A DNA stretch of 64,000 nt, from contig BPQB01000003.1 in the NCBI GenBank assembly GCA_019973155.2, forward strand, positions 124,001 to 188,000, in the 5' to 3' direction. The notes beneath the pieces were generated by a model, which saw nothing but the letters and a program-made list of their open reading frames with translations, was not told the origin of the DNA and did not search any database. A program made the translations under genes and the position numbers. Below, in pieces: positions 34,763 through 46,008 of the stretch (the stretch's first letter is position 1; each line of letters opens with the position of its first letter). This stretch comes from Phanerochaete sordida. Lineage: Eukaryota > Basidiomycota > Agaricomycetes > Polyporales > Phanerochaetaceae.

Positions 34763-37700
34763 ATGTCGGACGACGCACAAGAAGTAGAACTTCTCTTCGC
34801 CACTTCATCGCCTCGCCAATCAGACGTCGAGATGCTCCCCGAGGCCGCCTCCCGCGCACAGTCCGAGGAGACCTCTGCTGAGCTCTCGCGACTTTCGACA
34901 CTTTCAATCGCCGTGCAAAGGGATAGAGTCTATGTCGAACCTCCCGCTCTGTCTTCCGAAGACCTGGCCCGGTATGCAGACCTCGCGGACCTACCTGTGG
35001 CCTCCGACGAGTCCCCCGACGGGGAGATGGAGCGTATCATTGGGGAGTATGAGACGCGTGGAGGCCTGCAATATTTTGTGAGGATGTCTAATGGAATCGC
35101 GTATAGGGTGCGCTATCTCGTGCCTCGCCCAAATTTATGCATTGACTTTAGACAAAGTTTCCGGCGCGTGGCTTCGGCAGGAAACATCGTGAGCTGGTGG
35201 ATGACTATGGTGCGTTGCTATCCTTGAAGAGAAGTCTCTGACTCACATGTTTCTTGTGTATCAGAGCAGAGAAGGCGCGAAGGAACGTTGGAGCCATTCG
35301 ACCCGTCCGCGAGTTACATCCACCCGGACTCGCGGGTCAAGTTGACCCTGAAGGTCGGGCCAAGCACCAGACCCCGCAGCATTCCTGTCATTTCTGATTC
35401 GGAAGAAGAGCTTGTCGCCCGTCGCGGCTATTCCACGCCTCCAGAGAGTGACGACGACGCGTTTATCGACGACGGCGAGGACAATATTCCTGTTCAGCGG
35501 TCTACGCGCGCGATTACTGCCGCGAAGTCGAACGGCAAGAAGCAGGCGACATTGCCCTTCAGTCCTAAGAAGACTAGGTCGCGAAAGATTATCTCACTTG
35601 TGGAGGATGATGAAGAGGAAGAATCGTCTCCGGCTCCCAGGCCTGCCGCCGAAGGGCTTCGTCGGTCAACGCGTTCAACCAAGCGAACCCGCGACAACCT
35701 GGATGACGAAGAATTTATTGACGACGGAGAATACGCACCGCGGTCCAAATCACACCAGCCTAAGAAGAAGCCACAGCCGAAGAAGCCTATTCGGGGCTAT
35801 GGCATCGTTCACGGCAATTCTCATGCGTTCGCTGAGGAGCCCGGAACCTCTGCACACCGCAGGAAGTGCGAGAAGTGCCAACGGGAGCCCACGCACAAGC
35901 TGATTCCCAAGACAAAGGGTAAGAAGCGAAAGAGTCGAAAGGCTGAAGACGACTTCGAGGACGACGAGGACGATGATGATCGTATTGCAGCTCTCGGTGG
36001 CTGGGTCAGATGGTATGCTGACAGTAAATATACAGCGAACCTGAACGTTAATGCTTGTTTTCTAGCATGAGATGCCCAATTGTCGCACACTGGGGCTGCC
36101 TTGCCAAAACCCAGCGAGACGAGATTTTGCGAGCTATCTACGAGAAGGACAAAGCTAAGTGGGAGCTCGAGCAGGATGCCGATCCCGAGAATCCTCCTCC
36201 GGAGCCAGTCAAGCGTACCGCGTTGACCGTCGACGAGACGACGGAGTTCATCTGCGGGTCATGCATGAAGGGCGGAGTCTGCATGGCCTGCAAGAAACCT
36301 GCCCTCGAGGTCGGCGGCGTCATCGTCTCCGCTGACGGCACCAAGCACGCCGCCCCCTCCCCACCTCCAGCCCCAACTACCGACGGCGATGTTACCATGA
36401 TCGACTTGACTAAAGACAGCTCCAGCCCACCTGCAGAGGAAAGCGATGCGAAGAACAACTCTGGTGCTGGCGACCAGATGCTCTACCGCTGCCTGACATG
36501 CAAGAGAGTCGCGCACTATGAGCACCTGCCATTGTCGCGTTTTGCCGACCCGAACGAGACTTACACGTTAGACGAGATCGCGGAGTACTATCAAGTAAAC
36601 ACAGGTTGGCAGTGTGCCGACTGTGTCTCATTCACCTACAATGTCGAGCACGTCATCGCCTGGCGTCCTTTCCCCGAGGACGCCAAGGAACCACCAGTTC
36701 CGCCAGGTGAACTCCCGAATTTCAAGTCGGCCTTGCCTCGTGAATACCTCGTCAAGTGGACTGACCGTAGCTACAAACGGCTGCATTGGGTACCGCACAT
36801 GTGGCTACTCGCAACATATCCAGCGAAGCTCAAGAACTTCCTCCTGAAAGGGCCCACCATTCCTCTACTACCGGAACCCGTGGCTGACGATGCTGCCGTC
36901 GACCTCGACCTCAACCCGGCCTTCGCGCCTGACGAGGACGACATCGTGGACGACTCCGAGGGTCGCGCGAGAAAGGACGACGGCGACATCTCGCGTGCAC
37001 TGAACCCCATGCCGGACGCGGAGCGGAGGGTACCACCCGGCTGGAAGACTGTCGATCGTGTCCTGGACGTGCTACTGTGGCTAAAGAAGTCGCGCGTTAA
37101 GAAGGCTCCCAGAGGCAAGAAGGGACGACGCATCGTTGACGACGAGGATGACGGCGATTCTGACGAGGAGCTTGACGAAGAGACCAGGCAGGAGCGCGAT
37201 TCCGCTTACGACGAAGGCGAGCAGCCTGGCGTCAAGTTCACCGAGACCATCGAAGACTTCGAGCGGCGAGAGAAGAGGCAAATAACCATCGACGATGTCA
37301 GTCTCGTCGCATGGGGCTTCTTCAAGTGGGCAGGCCTTGGATACGAAGACTGTAGGTCGCGGCCGACGCTGATAGTGTTTGAGTCTGACGCATCTTTCTC
37401 AGCTGCTTGGGAGTCCCCGCCACGGAGGGAAGACGCAGGATGGTCCGCATTCGAGTCCGCATTCGAGCGCTTCCTGTCTGCGAGGGACGTCGTGGTCCCC
37501 GTAATATCCAAAGACGACCAGAGGATGTTCGATGATCGCCCGAAGAACGGATTCATGCGGAACTACAAGTTTACTCCCGACTCTCAACCCGAACTGGGGC
37601 AGGCCCCCAGTTTCAAGCTGATGCCTTTCCAAGTTGACGGTGTCAACTGGCTGTGCAACAACTGGTGGAATCTCCAGCATTGTATCCTCGCCGACGAGAT

Positions 37701-40700
37701 GGGTCTGGTAAGTCACTCTACTTCATCGCTGTTGCCAGGCTGATCCCCTTTCCAGGGTAAAACGGTGCAGATAGCGACGTTCTTAGGGCAGGTCATCAAG
37801 GGTTTCGATAAACTCCCCTTCTCGGCTTATCCAGCCCTCGTCGTCGTTCCCAACTCCACCATCACCAACTGGATCCGTGAGCTCGAGCGGTGGGCCCCGA
37901 ACCTCCGCGCCGTGCCCTTCTACGGCGACGCGAAGGCGAGGGAGATCATTCGCGAGTATGAGCTGGTCCATCCCGCCAAGAAGGCTAAGACTACCGGCCA
38001 CAAGTTCCATGTCCTCGTCACCACTTACGAGACGTTCACGAATGCAAGGGATGTCGGTACTCTCTTCAAAGCCGTACCTCGATGGGAGGTCCTGGTCGTC
38101 GACGAGGGCCAAAGACGTGAGCTGCAGACCAGGAATTCGTTGCTTGTGCTTGAACTCATCATCCTATGCAGTCAAGAGCGACAGCAGTCTTCTCTTCAAG
38201 AAGCTCAAAGAGCTGAACACTATCCACCGCATCATTCTCACCGGTGTACGTGCCTCGTTTCTGCTCTGCATCCAACTGATCTTGACTTGTTGCCAGACAC
38301 CGTTGAACAACAACATTCGAGAGTTGTTCAACTTGATGAACTTCCTTGACTCGAAGGAATGGAACGACCTGGAAGGTCTCGCCAAGGAGCATGAAGAGCT
38401 GAACGAAGAGAAGATTAAGGAACTGCATATTCGCTTACGTCCGTATTTCTTGCGCCGCATCAAGTCTGAGGTTCTGCAGCTGCCGCCGAAGGTGAGCGTG
38501 GTCCTCCCGTGTGTCGTTACTTGCACAGGGTTAATGTCGATGTAGAACGAAGTCATCGTTCCGGTCAGTATGACTGCACTCCAGAAGGAGGTCTATCGGT
38601 CTATCCTGAGTACGTCATTAAACAATCATCCCGCCATTGTGTTTGCAAACTTATGCGCTCTAGGTCAAAATGTCGATGTCCTGCGGAGTATTGCTCTCAA
38701 TGCGGCAGGCGCCAAAGTTAACGCTGCAGTGAAGAAGTCCAATATGAACAACATTCTCATGCAGCTTCGGAAGTATGTTTGTAATGAATCTGGACGTGGC
38801 CGCTGCTCATCTCTTTCGCCAGGTGTATACAACATCCGTATCTCGTGTCGAGGGACATCGAGCCTACCGGTCTTTCTGCGCACGATGCGCACGAGAGGCT
38901 CATTGGCGCGAGTGCCAAGCTGTTCATGCTCAAGATGATGTTACCGAAGCTCAAAGCTCGTGGACACCGTGTTCTGCTCTTCAGTCAGGTACGTGGAAGC
39001 CTCAATTCCCAGCTGTAAGCCATATTAAGAGTATCCACCGTAGTTCGCCATCGCACTAGACATTATTGAGGACTTCTTGAACGGAGAAGGCATCAAGTAC
39101 CTTCGCCTTGTATGTTACACGATCAGTCCGCAGGCGGCTCGCATATATTGACTGGTTGCTCTAGGACGGTAGCACGAAGCAGGCAGATCGCCAGAAGGGC
39201 ATGGATGAGTTCAACAAACCTGGCTCCGACGTCTTCATCTACATCCTCAGTACTCGCGCGGGAGGAGTGGGCATCAACTTGACCACGGCCGACACAGTCA
39301 TCATCTTCGACCCTGACTTCAACCCGCACCAAGATCTCCAGGTACGTGGGGCTATGCATGTGTCGGGCCATCTGGTGTTGATGAGCATTCACAGGCTATC
39401 GCCCGTGCACATCGCTACGGACAAAAGAAGACGTGCCTTGTCTTCAAGTTCATGGTCAAGGACTCTGCTGAGGGTGCGTACCCTACTTCGTTCTGCGATG
39501 TTTACGCTGACACGTGCTACAGAACGCATTGTGCAGACGGGGAAGAAGAAGCTTGTCTTGGATCATCTTATCGTCCAAAAGATGGATGACAAGGACTCAG
39601 ACGAAGATGTCAAGTCTATCTTGATGTTCGGTGCGCAAGCGTTGTTCGAAAGCAACGAAGCACAGTCGTCTCGGGACATCCACTGTAAGCGCCTTCTTAT
39701 CCAAGGCTGAATGAGACTAACGTCAATCTGCAGACTCGGACCACGACATCCAGCAGCTCATCGAGAAGACGGAGAAGGAGGGCGATCAGCAAGAGCCTGC
39801 TGCAGGAGAAAATGCCGGCTTCTCCTTTGCCAAAGTCTGGACGGCGGAGAAGGACGAAGAAGCAGAAGAACAGGCGCAGGAAGATGCTTGGGCGCAGACT
39901 CTGGCTCGTATCGCGGAGGAAAAGGCCAAGGAGCGGGCTCAAGAAGAGACGGGCCGTGGTGTCCGACGGAAGGCGGCAGCTGTGTTCCCCCAGGTATGGA
40001 GTTTTGTCGAAAGGTTGGCTGGCGTCTGACGACCGATGTTGTAGCAAATGCTGGACTTGCCCGATACTCCGACGAAAGGCAAGGAGAAAGACAAGAAAGG
40101 GAAAGGCAAGCAGAAAGCCCACAAGTCCGACGACGATGCCGCATTCGACTTGTCAGAGGTCGACGACTCAGACGCGCCCAGTGCCGCTTCCGACGCAGCG
40201 TCTGATGACCTTGACATCAGCCTCGCCGACCAGCTCAACAAGCAGAAGCAGAAAAGAAAGAAGTCGCGCTACATCGACTCCGTGCAAGGTAAACGTGCTT
40301 CCCCGTCTGCCCCGCTGTCCCCCATCCATAACCGACTTTCACTTGGAGAAATCGATCCGACATGCGGACTGTGCGGTCTGGAGCATCCGAACCGGCCATG
40401 TTTCATGACGGAGAGCTCGGAGAATCTGGCTGAGTATCGACGAATCCTCATGACTGTTGATAGCGGAGAGTCTCTTGAAGAGCGGGTATGTGTCATCGTC
40501 CTCTGCTCATGGCTGCATGACTCATCGTATCTATAAGCGTGCCGCCATAGCAGTCATCGACGAGACGTTAGCCAAACGCGGGAAGATGAAGCTCGTCATC
40601 GGCCAACCCTTGCACCCAGTCGAGGCGCATCCTAGGATCCCTTCTGCCCCACGTATGCCTGCCCCGCCTCCGGCGCGACAGCCCGTGGCACAGCATATCC

Positions 40701-41194
40701 CGACCATCAGTACGACCCTCAGGCCGGTACCCCCCGCACCGAAACCACGTCCGGTTGTGAACGGCTCAAGCGGGTCTACTGCCGCGTCGAGTAGCAAGGC
40801 GACTACCAGCAAGGTACCTCAATCTCACCCCAAGCTAGGTCAGCCAGTGGCGGCAGGGTCTGGGTCTCTCCGACGGCCATCGTCTCCACATGTGGCTGAG
40901 CCACCACGGAAGAAGGTCAAGGAGAGTGCGAGTTCGAGTTCTGCGGTCAGGTTTTGCATCGTGTGTGGCACCACGCCTATGCACACCCTGAGCCAGTGCC
41001 CTGCCGTACTCGAGGGCCCTGAAAGGTAAAGAGAAACGTTCCAAGCGTATTTTCCCATGTCGCTTATGCTTTTCGCTTTCTGCAGGATCCAGAAGGAAAT
41101 CCGCAGACTAGGCCAGGACCCGGCGAAGTCGGGAACCGTTGAGGTCCTCCAGAAGCTTCTGCAGAGACAGATGACGAACCGCGGGCGTGTATAG
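34763..41194 (+). CDS. Mit1/CHD-type SNF2 chromatin remodeller with PHD and zinc knuckles
   Basis: Eighteen exons: 34763-35107, 35152-35209, 35265-36012, 36066-37707, 37756-38116, 38172-38245, 38297-38491, 38546-38609, 38664-38772, 38823-38988, 39044-39109, 39165-39341, 39395-39473, 39523-39684, 39734-39993, 40045-40485, 40538-41025 and 41086-41194 (1847 residues). Order: acidic/basic N-terminus; PHD-type cysteines (KCEKCQ through MRCPIVAHWGC to FICGSC and CMACKK); chromo-like REYLVKWTDRSYKRLHWVP; SNF2 ATPase with ADEMGLGKT (about 926-934), motif II DEGQ (1047-1050), TGTPLNNN, and helicase C with STRAGGVGINL and ARAHRYGQ; and C-terminal CCHC-like knuckles (CGLCGLEHPNRPC and CIVCGTTPMHTLSQC). 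The composition resembles Mit1 of the fission-yeast SHREC silencing complex and Mi-2 remodellers. The exact orthology is inferred. An in-frame ATG at 34634 could extend the N-terminus. Confidence 0.88.
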
Positions 41195-41668
41195 TGCTTT
41201 TTCTTGGTCGTATTTTGTTGTATTTTATAGATATCTAAAGAGTCAAGAGGGAGAGTTCGTCAAGTTCTTGTTTGGGGCGTTGGCCACATGGGCGCCAAAA
41301 TTTGAGATTTGTGGGACGGCGCCGCGTGGAGAGCGGGCGGGAACTTGTCATGAACGCTCAAGTCACCGCGCAGCGTCCGGCCTCGATATAATTGGGCAGC
41401 TCTCCCTGCCACCAACTCCCAACATACCCCGCGCATTTTCATGGTCAAGGCACAAGTCAAGGAAGGTCTTAGCATGCAGTCCGACTCGTTCTCTTGGAAT
41501 CCGTCTTCGCCAGGTGCGCACATCACACCCTCGGGCCACCCGACCTGTCCTCGCTAAATAGGCACCATCTGTGGCACGTGCCCACTAGGTTCCATAAAGC
41601 ACTCTCAGCCGTTCTCTCAGTCTCCAACTCCCACCCTCAAACGACATCGTTCTCCATCTTCCACAACC
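41195..41668. other. Intergenic between Mit1-like and RNase III-like genes
   Basis: Tandem plus-strand interval of 474 bp. It contains the 3' flank of the remodeller gene and the promoter of the next. No gene is seen. Confidence 0.5.
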
Positions 41669-42739
41669 ATGGACAGTCCAGCGCCTGTCCCAATTCCGCC
41701 CATTCCCAAGCTGCAAGGAGAGATTATTCTCGAAGTATTCACACACAGATCTATTCGCTTTCCTGGTGCACCCGTCAACCAGGACTCCGAGTACGGAGAC
41801 AACGACAGGCTCGCCGTACTCGGAGAAAAGGTGCTGGAGGCTGCCGTCACTGATGCCTTGTTCAGGAAGAGGCCGATGCTCAAGGGCAGCGACATCGAGG
41901 TGCGTGGCCTCAGCTCGCGGACTCTCGTCGTTGCTCAAGACGTTTGCAGAAACGCAGGAAGGAAATCCTGCTACCGAGCAACATACACTCATGGGTCACT
42001 TCCTACAAGCTGCGGGACAAAGTGCGATGCAGTGCTGACGCCGTAGAGCAGCTGAGCGACCCACAGGTCCGTGAGGTCTCGTTAGATCCTCAAAATGTGC
42101 TCACGGACCGGCCCCTACAGGAAATGGCTCTGCTATTCAACTGCTACGTCGGTGCTGTGCATGCTACTCAAGGCATGTCGGTCGTTCAGGACTGGATCGG
42201 CGCGCTCGTAGACCCGGACTACGAGCCGTCCTCGCAAGTCGACATGGACATGGATCCAATGCACAACGCCAAGAAATTCAAGCTCGAACCTATACCGCAA
42301 TCTCTGTTTAACCCTGTGTACAATGCCACTCCGGAGCCCATGACGGCACCACCTTCCCAGCCGCCTCCGCCTGCGGGTCCCCCTCCGCCTCTGCCCGGCA
42401 TGCCCAGCATGTCTAGCGCATCTATACCTAACCCTCTTGCACCGGCCCAGCCGCACACAGCCTTTCTTCCGCTCTTCAACCAGACTGCGAATCAGCGGAG
42501 AATGTTCGTGGAGTATCCTGCCACCTTCGCCGGTCCTGCGCATGCCGGGAAATGGAATGTCAAGTGTGTCGGTGAGTGGTTTGAAAGGTGAGGAAAACAC
42601 TCGAAATCAATAGTGACAATCTTCCACAGTCAACGGCATCGAACGAGGTACCGGTTCCGGAGCGAGCAAGCAGCTCGCCAAGGAAGAAGCTGCCAGGCAG
42701 GCATACTACGCTATGGGTTGGGCTCCTCGTAGGTCATAA
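41669..42739 (+). CDS. RNase III-fold plus dsRNA-binding protein, probably catalytically inactive
   Basis: Exons 41669-41899, 41950-42066, 42121-42571 and 42630-42739 (302 residues). Without the 54-nt in-frame intron 42067-42120 the product has 320 residues. The N-terminal half has RNase III topology: FTHRSIRF, NDRLAVLGEKVLEAAVTDALF in place of NERLEFLGD, LPSNIHSWVTSYKLRDKVR, and LLFNCYVGAV in place of the second signature. Two or more metal-binding acids are substituted. A Pro-rich linker precedes a C-terminal dsRBD (GKWNVKCVVNGIERGTGSGA then SKQLAKEEAARQAYYAMGW). Inactive RNase III/dsRBD proteins are known, for example mitochondrial ribosomal mL44, but the linker differs, so the role is open. 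A perfect hairpin lies 109 bp downstream. Confidence 0.8.
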
Positions 42740-43200
42740 TTCTCTGTGCTGTTAAAACAAATCTCAATTTTTGCACTAGGTTCGTAACATCGCTACCATG
42801 CACGGATTCTATGGATGACATTGCTACCCTTGTAAGCTAGCCTATCTTGACGATTGCCACTGCAATGAAGCAGTGGCAATCGTCAGGTTATGGAGTCAGT
42901 TGCAATCTCATGAGCAGGCTCGATGGCTAGATTACAATGGTAAAGCCATCTCCAATGAGCGGTAAATGAGCGTGAGGCCCTGCCCTCTCTTAGCTGCGAT
43001 CTAGGAGAATGCTAGCCTGTGTGGCGCAGGGACTCACATTCATCTACAGAATATTGGGTAGGGCTCTTCCAGCCGGGTCGCGGTGTTATCCGCCGAACCC
43101 TTGCATGGTAGAGTGGACACGCATGGGGCTCACTGACGTGATAGTCCTTGTGTGCCTTCCGCCTCTCAGCTTTATCTTGTTGCTCGCCTGACGGACTACG
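42740..43200. other. Convergent 3' region containing a perfect hairpin
   Basis: Lies between the RNase III-like stop and the GH20 stop. The only structure seen is the inverted repeat at 42848-42885, listed separately. Confidence 0.55.
42848..42885. repeat. Perfect inverted repeat, 16-bp arms with 6-nt loop
   Basis: Left arm TGACGATTGCCACTGC, loop AATGAA, right arm GCAGTGGCAATCGTCA, all paired without mismatch. It sits 109 bp after the stop codon of the RNase III/dsRBD gene, probably in its 3' UTR, and 316 bp beyond the GH20 stop. It could be a hairpin in either transcript or a DNA-binding site. Confidence 0.85.
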
Positions 43201-46008
43201 TTACAAAGTGTGTGTACTGTTGCGACTCTTGCTGATCCTCGAAATATTTTGCACCCCATCCCACAACGTGAAACTTTCCGTGTGGATCTGTTGCACGGGC
43301 GCGACGAATGCCATGGGCTGGAACTCCGTAGTCCCATCGATCCCAATCATGAAGTCACCGGCATGTTTCCCATCCACCCACGCTGCTGTGCGGTTCTCGG
43401 TGCCGACGAGGATGACCTCGCGGCCGTTTGAGGAGCAGGTAGGTCCGAATGTGTAGTTAAGCAGGGGATAGACGATGTTGGTCGACGTGAACGCCAGCGT
43501 GCTTCCGCCTCCGAACTGCGTGACTCCGAAGGACGTGTCCGGGCCCGAAAGGAGGACACCTGACTCGAGCGTGCAGCCCACGGAGATGAGCACGGTATAG
43601 TTGTGACCCTTGCTTCCCAGCGGCGTGCGGAGGACGCCGCGCTCGAGCATGGCGTCATAGCCATTCCCACTCGTGTCCGGCACCCGCACGCCCGACGGTG
43701 TGCCCGCCGCCCACGCGTAGCGCGCCACCAGCGCTGTCTTGCTCGCGATGCGCCGGTCGAGGTTCTGCCCTGGCGCGTGCGCCTCGAGCACAGGATACGC
43801 CTGCAGAAACTGCGCGTGCGTCAGGTGGTTGGGGCGGGACGCGGCCTGCCAGTCTACCGCGGCGATGACGGGAAGACCGTCCTTTACGGCGTAGAATGCT
43901 TCCAAGGGTGTAGACGCATTGGGCCCATGATCGTTCCACACGGCCTGCGTCCGTCAGCAGGCGACCCTTGGCAGACTTCTGGCTACGTACTATGATAGAA
44001 CCCTGGAGAAGCGGTTCGGCGATGGTCGGATTGTTCGATGCATTGCCTGGTGAACGTTCGGCAGCCGTCCTCACGCTTCTGAAGTAGGAAGCTGCAGCTC
44101 ACCTCTATCGAAGATATGAGGATCCCAGATACCGCCCGTGTCAACGTTTGCACCGTCCCAGAGGCGTGTTTGATTCAAGCGTTCCGGGTAAGCTCCTGGC
44201 TACGGACGTACTCATGAGCATGGCGGTGCGAACAAAAGGCAAGCGCCGCGCACCAACGGTGGCATCTTCATGACGATGTAATGAATGGAATCCTCGCTAC
44301 CCTCACCTGTGAGTCTGTGACAAAAGCATAATTGAGAACAACAAACCTATTGATGACATGGTATCCTTCCTTGATTAATCCGAACGGGTCCCCTTCAAAG
44401 AATTCCCTGTACATTCCCAGTAAAGATGAGAACGATTTCACGTATGGCATACGTACCAGTGTTGCTTGATAATTGCCTTGCTGACGGATGTCTTGTTGGA
44501 TGGCTCACTGGTGCTCCATATACGGATCGTCTTTCCAGATGCTGTTTGCATAAAGTCGGACTAGACGTAAATTATCCATCAGCGGGTGCCTAATGGAGCG
44601 TGCTGACAACTGCGCACCATGTCGTTCACGAAATTATTATAGTCATCTGCTAAATCCGCGTCGTACTCATCCGCGCCGATCGACACTTGCTCTAGCATCT
44701 CCTAGTGAGTATGAAATAGGTTCACAGGAAAGCAGAAGCCGTACTCGTGTGGAACCATGGTAGGAATTCTGGATGAACAGATCAGTGTACAGCTTATAGC
44801 TGGGGCTAGACAATTACCTTTCCAAATAGCCTTTACAGTGGGGATAGTCTCAGGCACAGTGAGGTTCAACAGCGTTGGGTCACTGGACAACGCGAGCTCG
44901 GGTTTCCACTGCGTGATGACTAAAGCATGGCCGGGCTGGTCGTATCCTGTGAGAACATGCTACATGCTCGTGTGCTCGCTACTTACCGATTCAATCTCAG
45001 GAATAACCTGCAGGAAAGGTCTTATGAGCGATCGGAGTAAAAGTCATTTTATTGCGACCGTTACCGTGACGCCACGACGTGCACAGGTTGTTTGGAAGTC
45101 ATCGAATTCTTCCCTCGAATAAGTTTCATTCACGAACGGCGTGAGGCCGGCGAGAGCCGGATTGTCCGAGTGAAGACGGAAGCGTGCATATGCGTCGGCA
45201 TGACCGTTGGGACTGACGTTGTCAGACAGATGGACATGCTAGGGAATATTCGCCGAAGTCAGTCGCTCTTCCGACATCGCGGGCAATGACATGTCACGCA
45301 CGAATTCGCTCATCTTGAACCATGACGCATAAGCACAAAATTCCTTCAGGAACGCTATCGGGTACCAGTGTCGTCCGACATCTGCGTGCCATGAGTAAAT
45401 CGTCCCGCAAGCGTGTAAACGCTATCAGCGAACGGCATACCTAGCATGATACCACGCGTTGGCCAGTCCGGCCAGTCCTGGATTGTCGAGCTCGGGAAGC
45501 GGCCGTTGCTCTGCACCAGCCCTTGTAGCAGAGTACGCGTGCCCCAGAAGGCACCCTTCGCGCCGGAGCCAGTAATGTTCACGCCGTCCGCTGTGACGGC
45601 TATCTCATATCCCTCCGTCGTAGATGCGCCGCTCGCGAAGGCAGTATTCATCCCCGGCGACAGCGTGAGATAGACATACCCAGTGTATGACGGCACGAGC
45701 GATGCCGGTGTTAAAGTGACCTGGGCAGACGTGCCCGGGAACAATTCGTGGACATCGGCGGCGAAGGTCTCTGCGAAAGCGTGTAGTGTGGGCGGAATGA
45801 GCGTGAGGCCGTTGTCAAGGGTCGAGTTTGCGAATGTCTCTTCGACAAGAATATGGACCGCGCCCGGAAGAATGAAATCCTCCTGGTTATGAACCTGGAG
45901 GGAATGCACGGCGGGGACCAGCGGCGCTAGCGGCGTGTGCTCAGGATGGATTCCCACCGTCGCGATACTGGCTAAGAGAAACGCGGCGAGCCCTGGCGGT
46001 TGCAACAT
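43201..46008 (-). CDS. Secreted GH20 beta-N-acetylhexosaminidase-like enzyme
   Basis: Thirteen exons (minus): 46008-45441, 45381-45302, 45238-45065, 45007-44987, 44935-44818, 44768-44745, 44691-44618, 44560-44457, 44406-44347, 44296-44254, 44199-44103, 44046-43991 and 43944-43201 (720 residues). GH20 enzymes remove terminal GlcNAc, GalNAc or lacto-N-biose by substrate-assisted catalysis. Signal peptide at 1-19. The GH20b-like domain is followed by a TIM barrel with RGIMLDVGRHW, SEFHVHLSDN, VIPEIESPGHAL, and the catalytic pair in SIGADEYDADLADDYN (Asp336-Glu337). Later blocks are TIRIWSTSE, EFFEGDPFGLIKEGY and LNQTRLWDGANV. The C-terminal 200 residues look like an added beta-sandwich. Exons as short as 21-24 nt occur. 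Substrate is not fixed; the barrel resembles the lacto-N-biosidase-type branch. Confidence 0.87.

Noticed and set aside
44700..44745. Apparent frameshift in the GH20 gene before the catalytic DE motif
   Set aside because: Using the acceptor ending GATGCTAG at 44692 gives a 53-nt intron and restores HTKQVSIGADEY, so the gene is intact.
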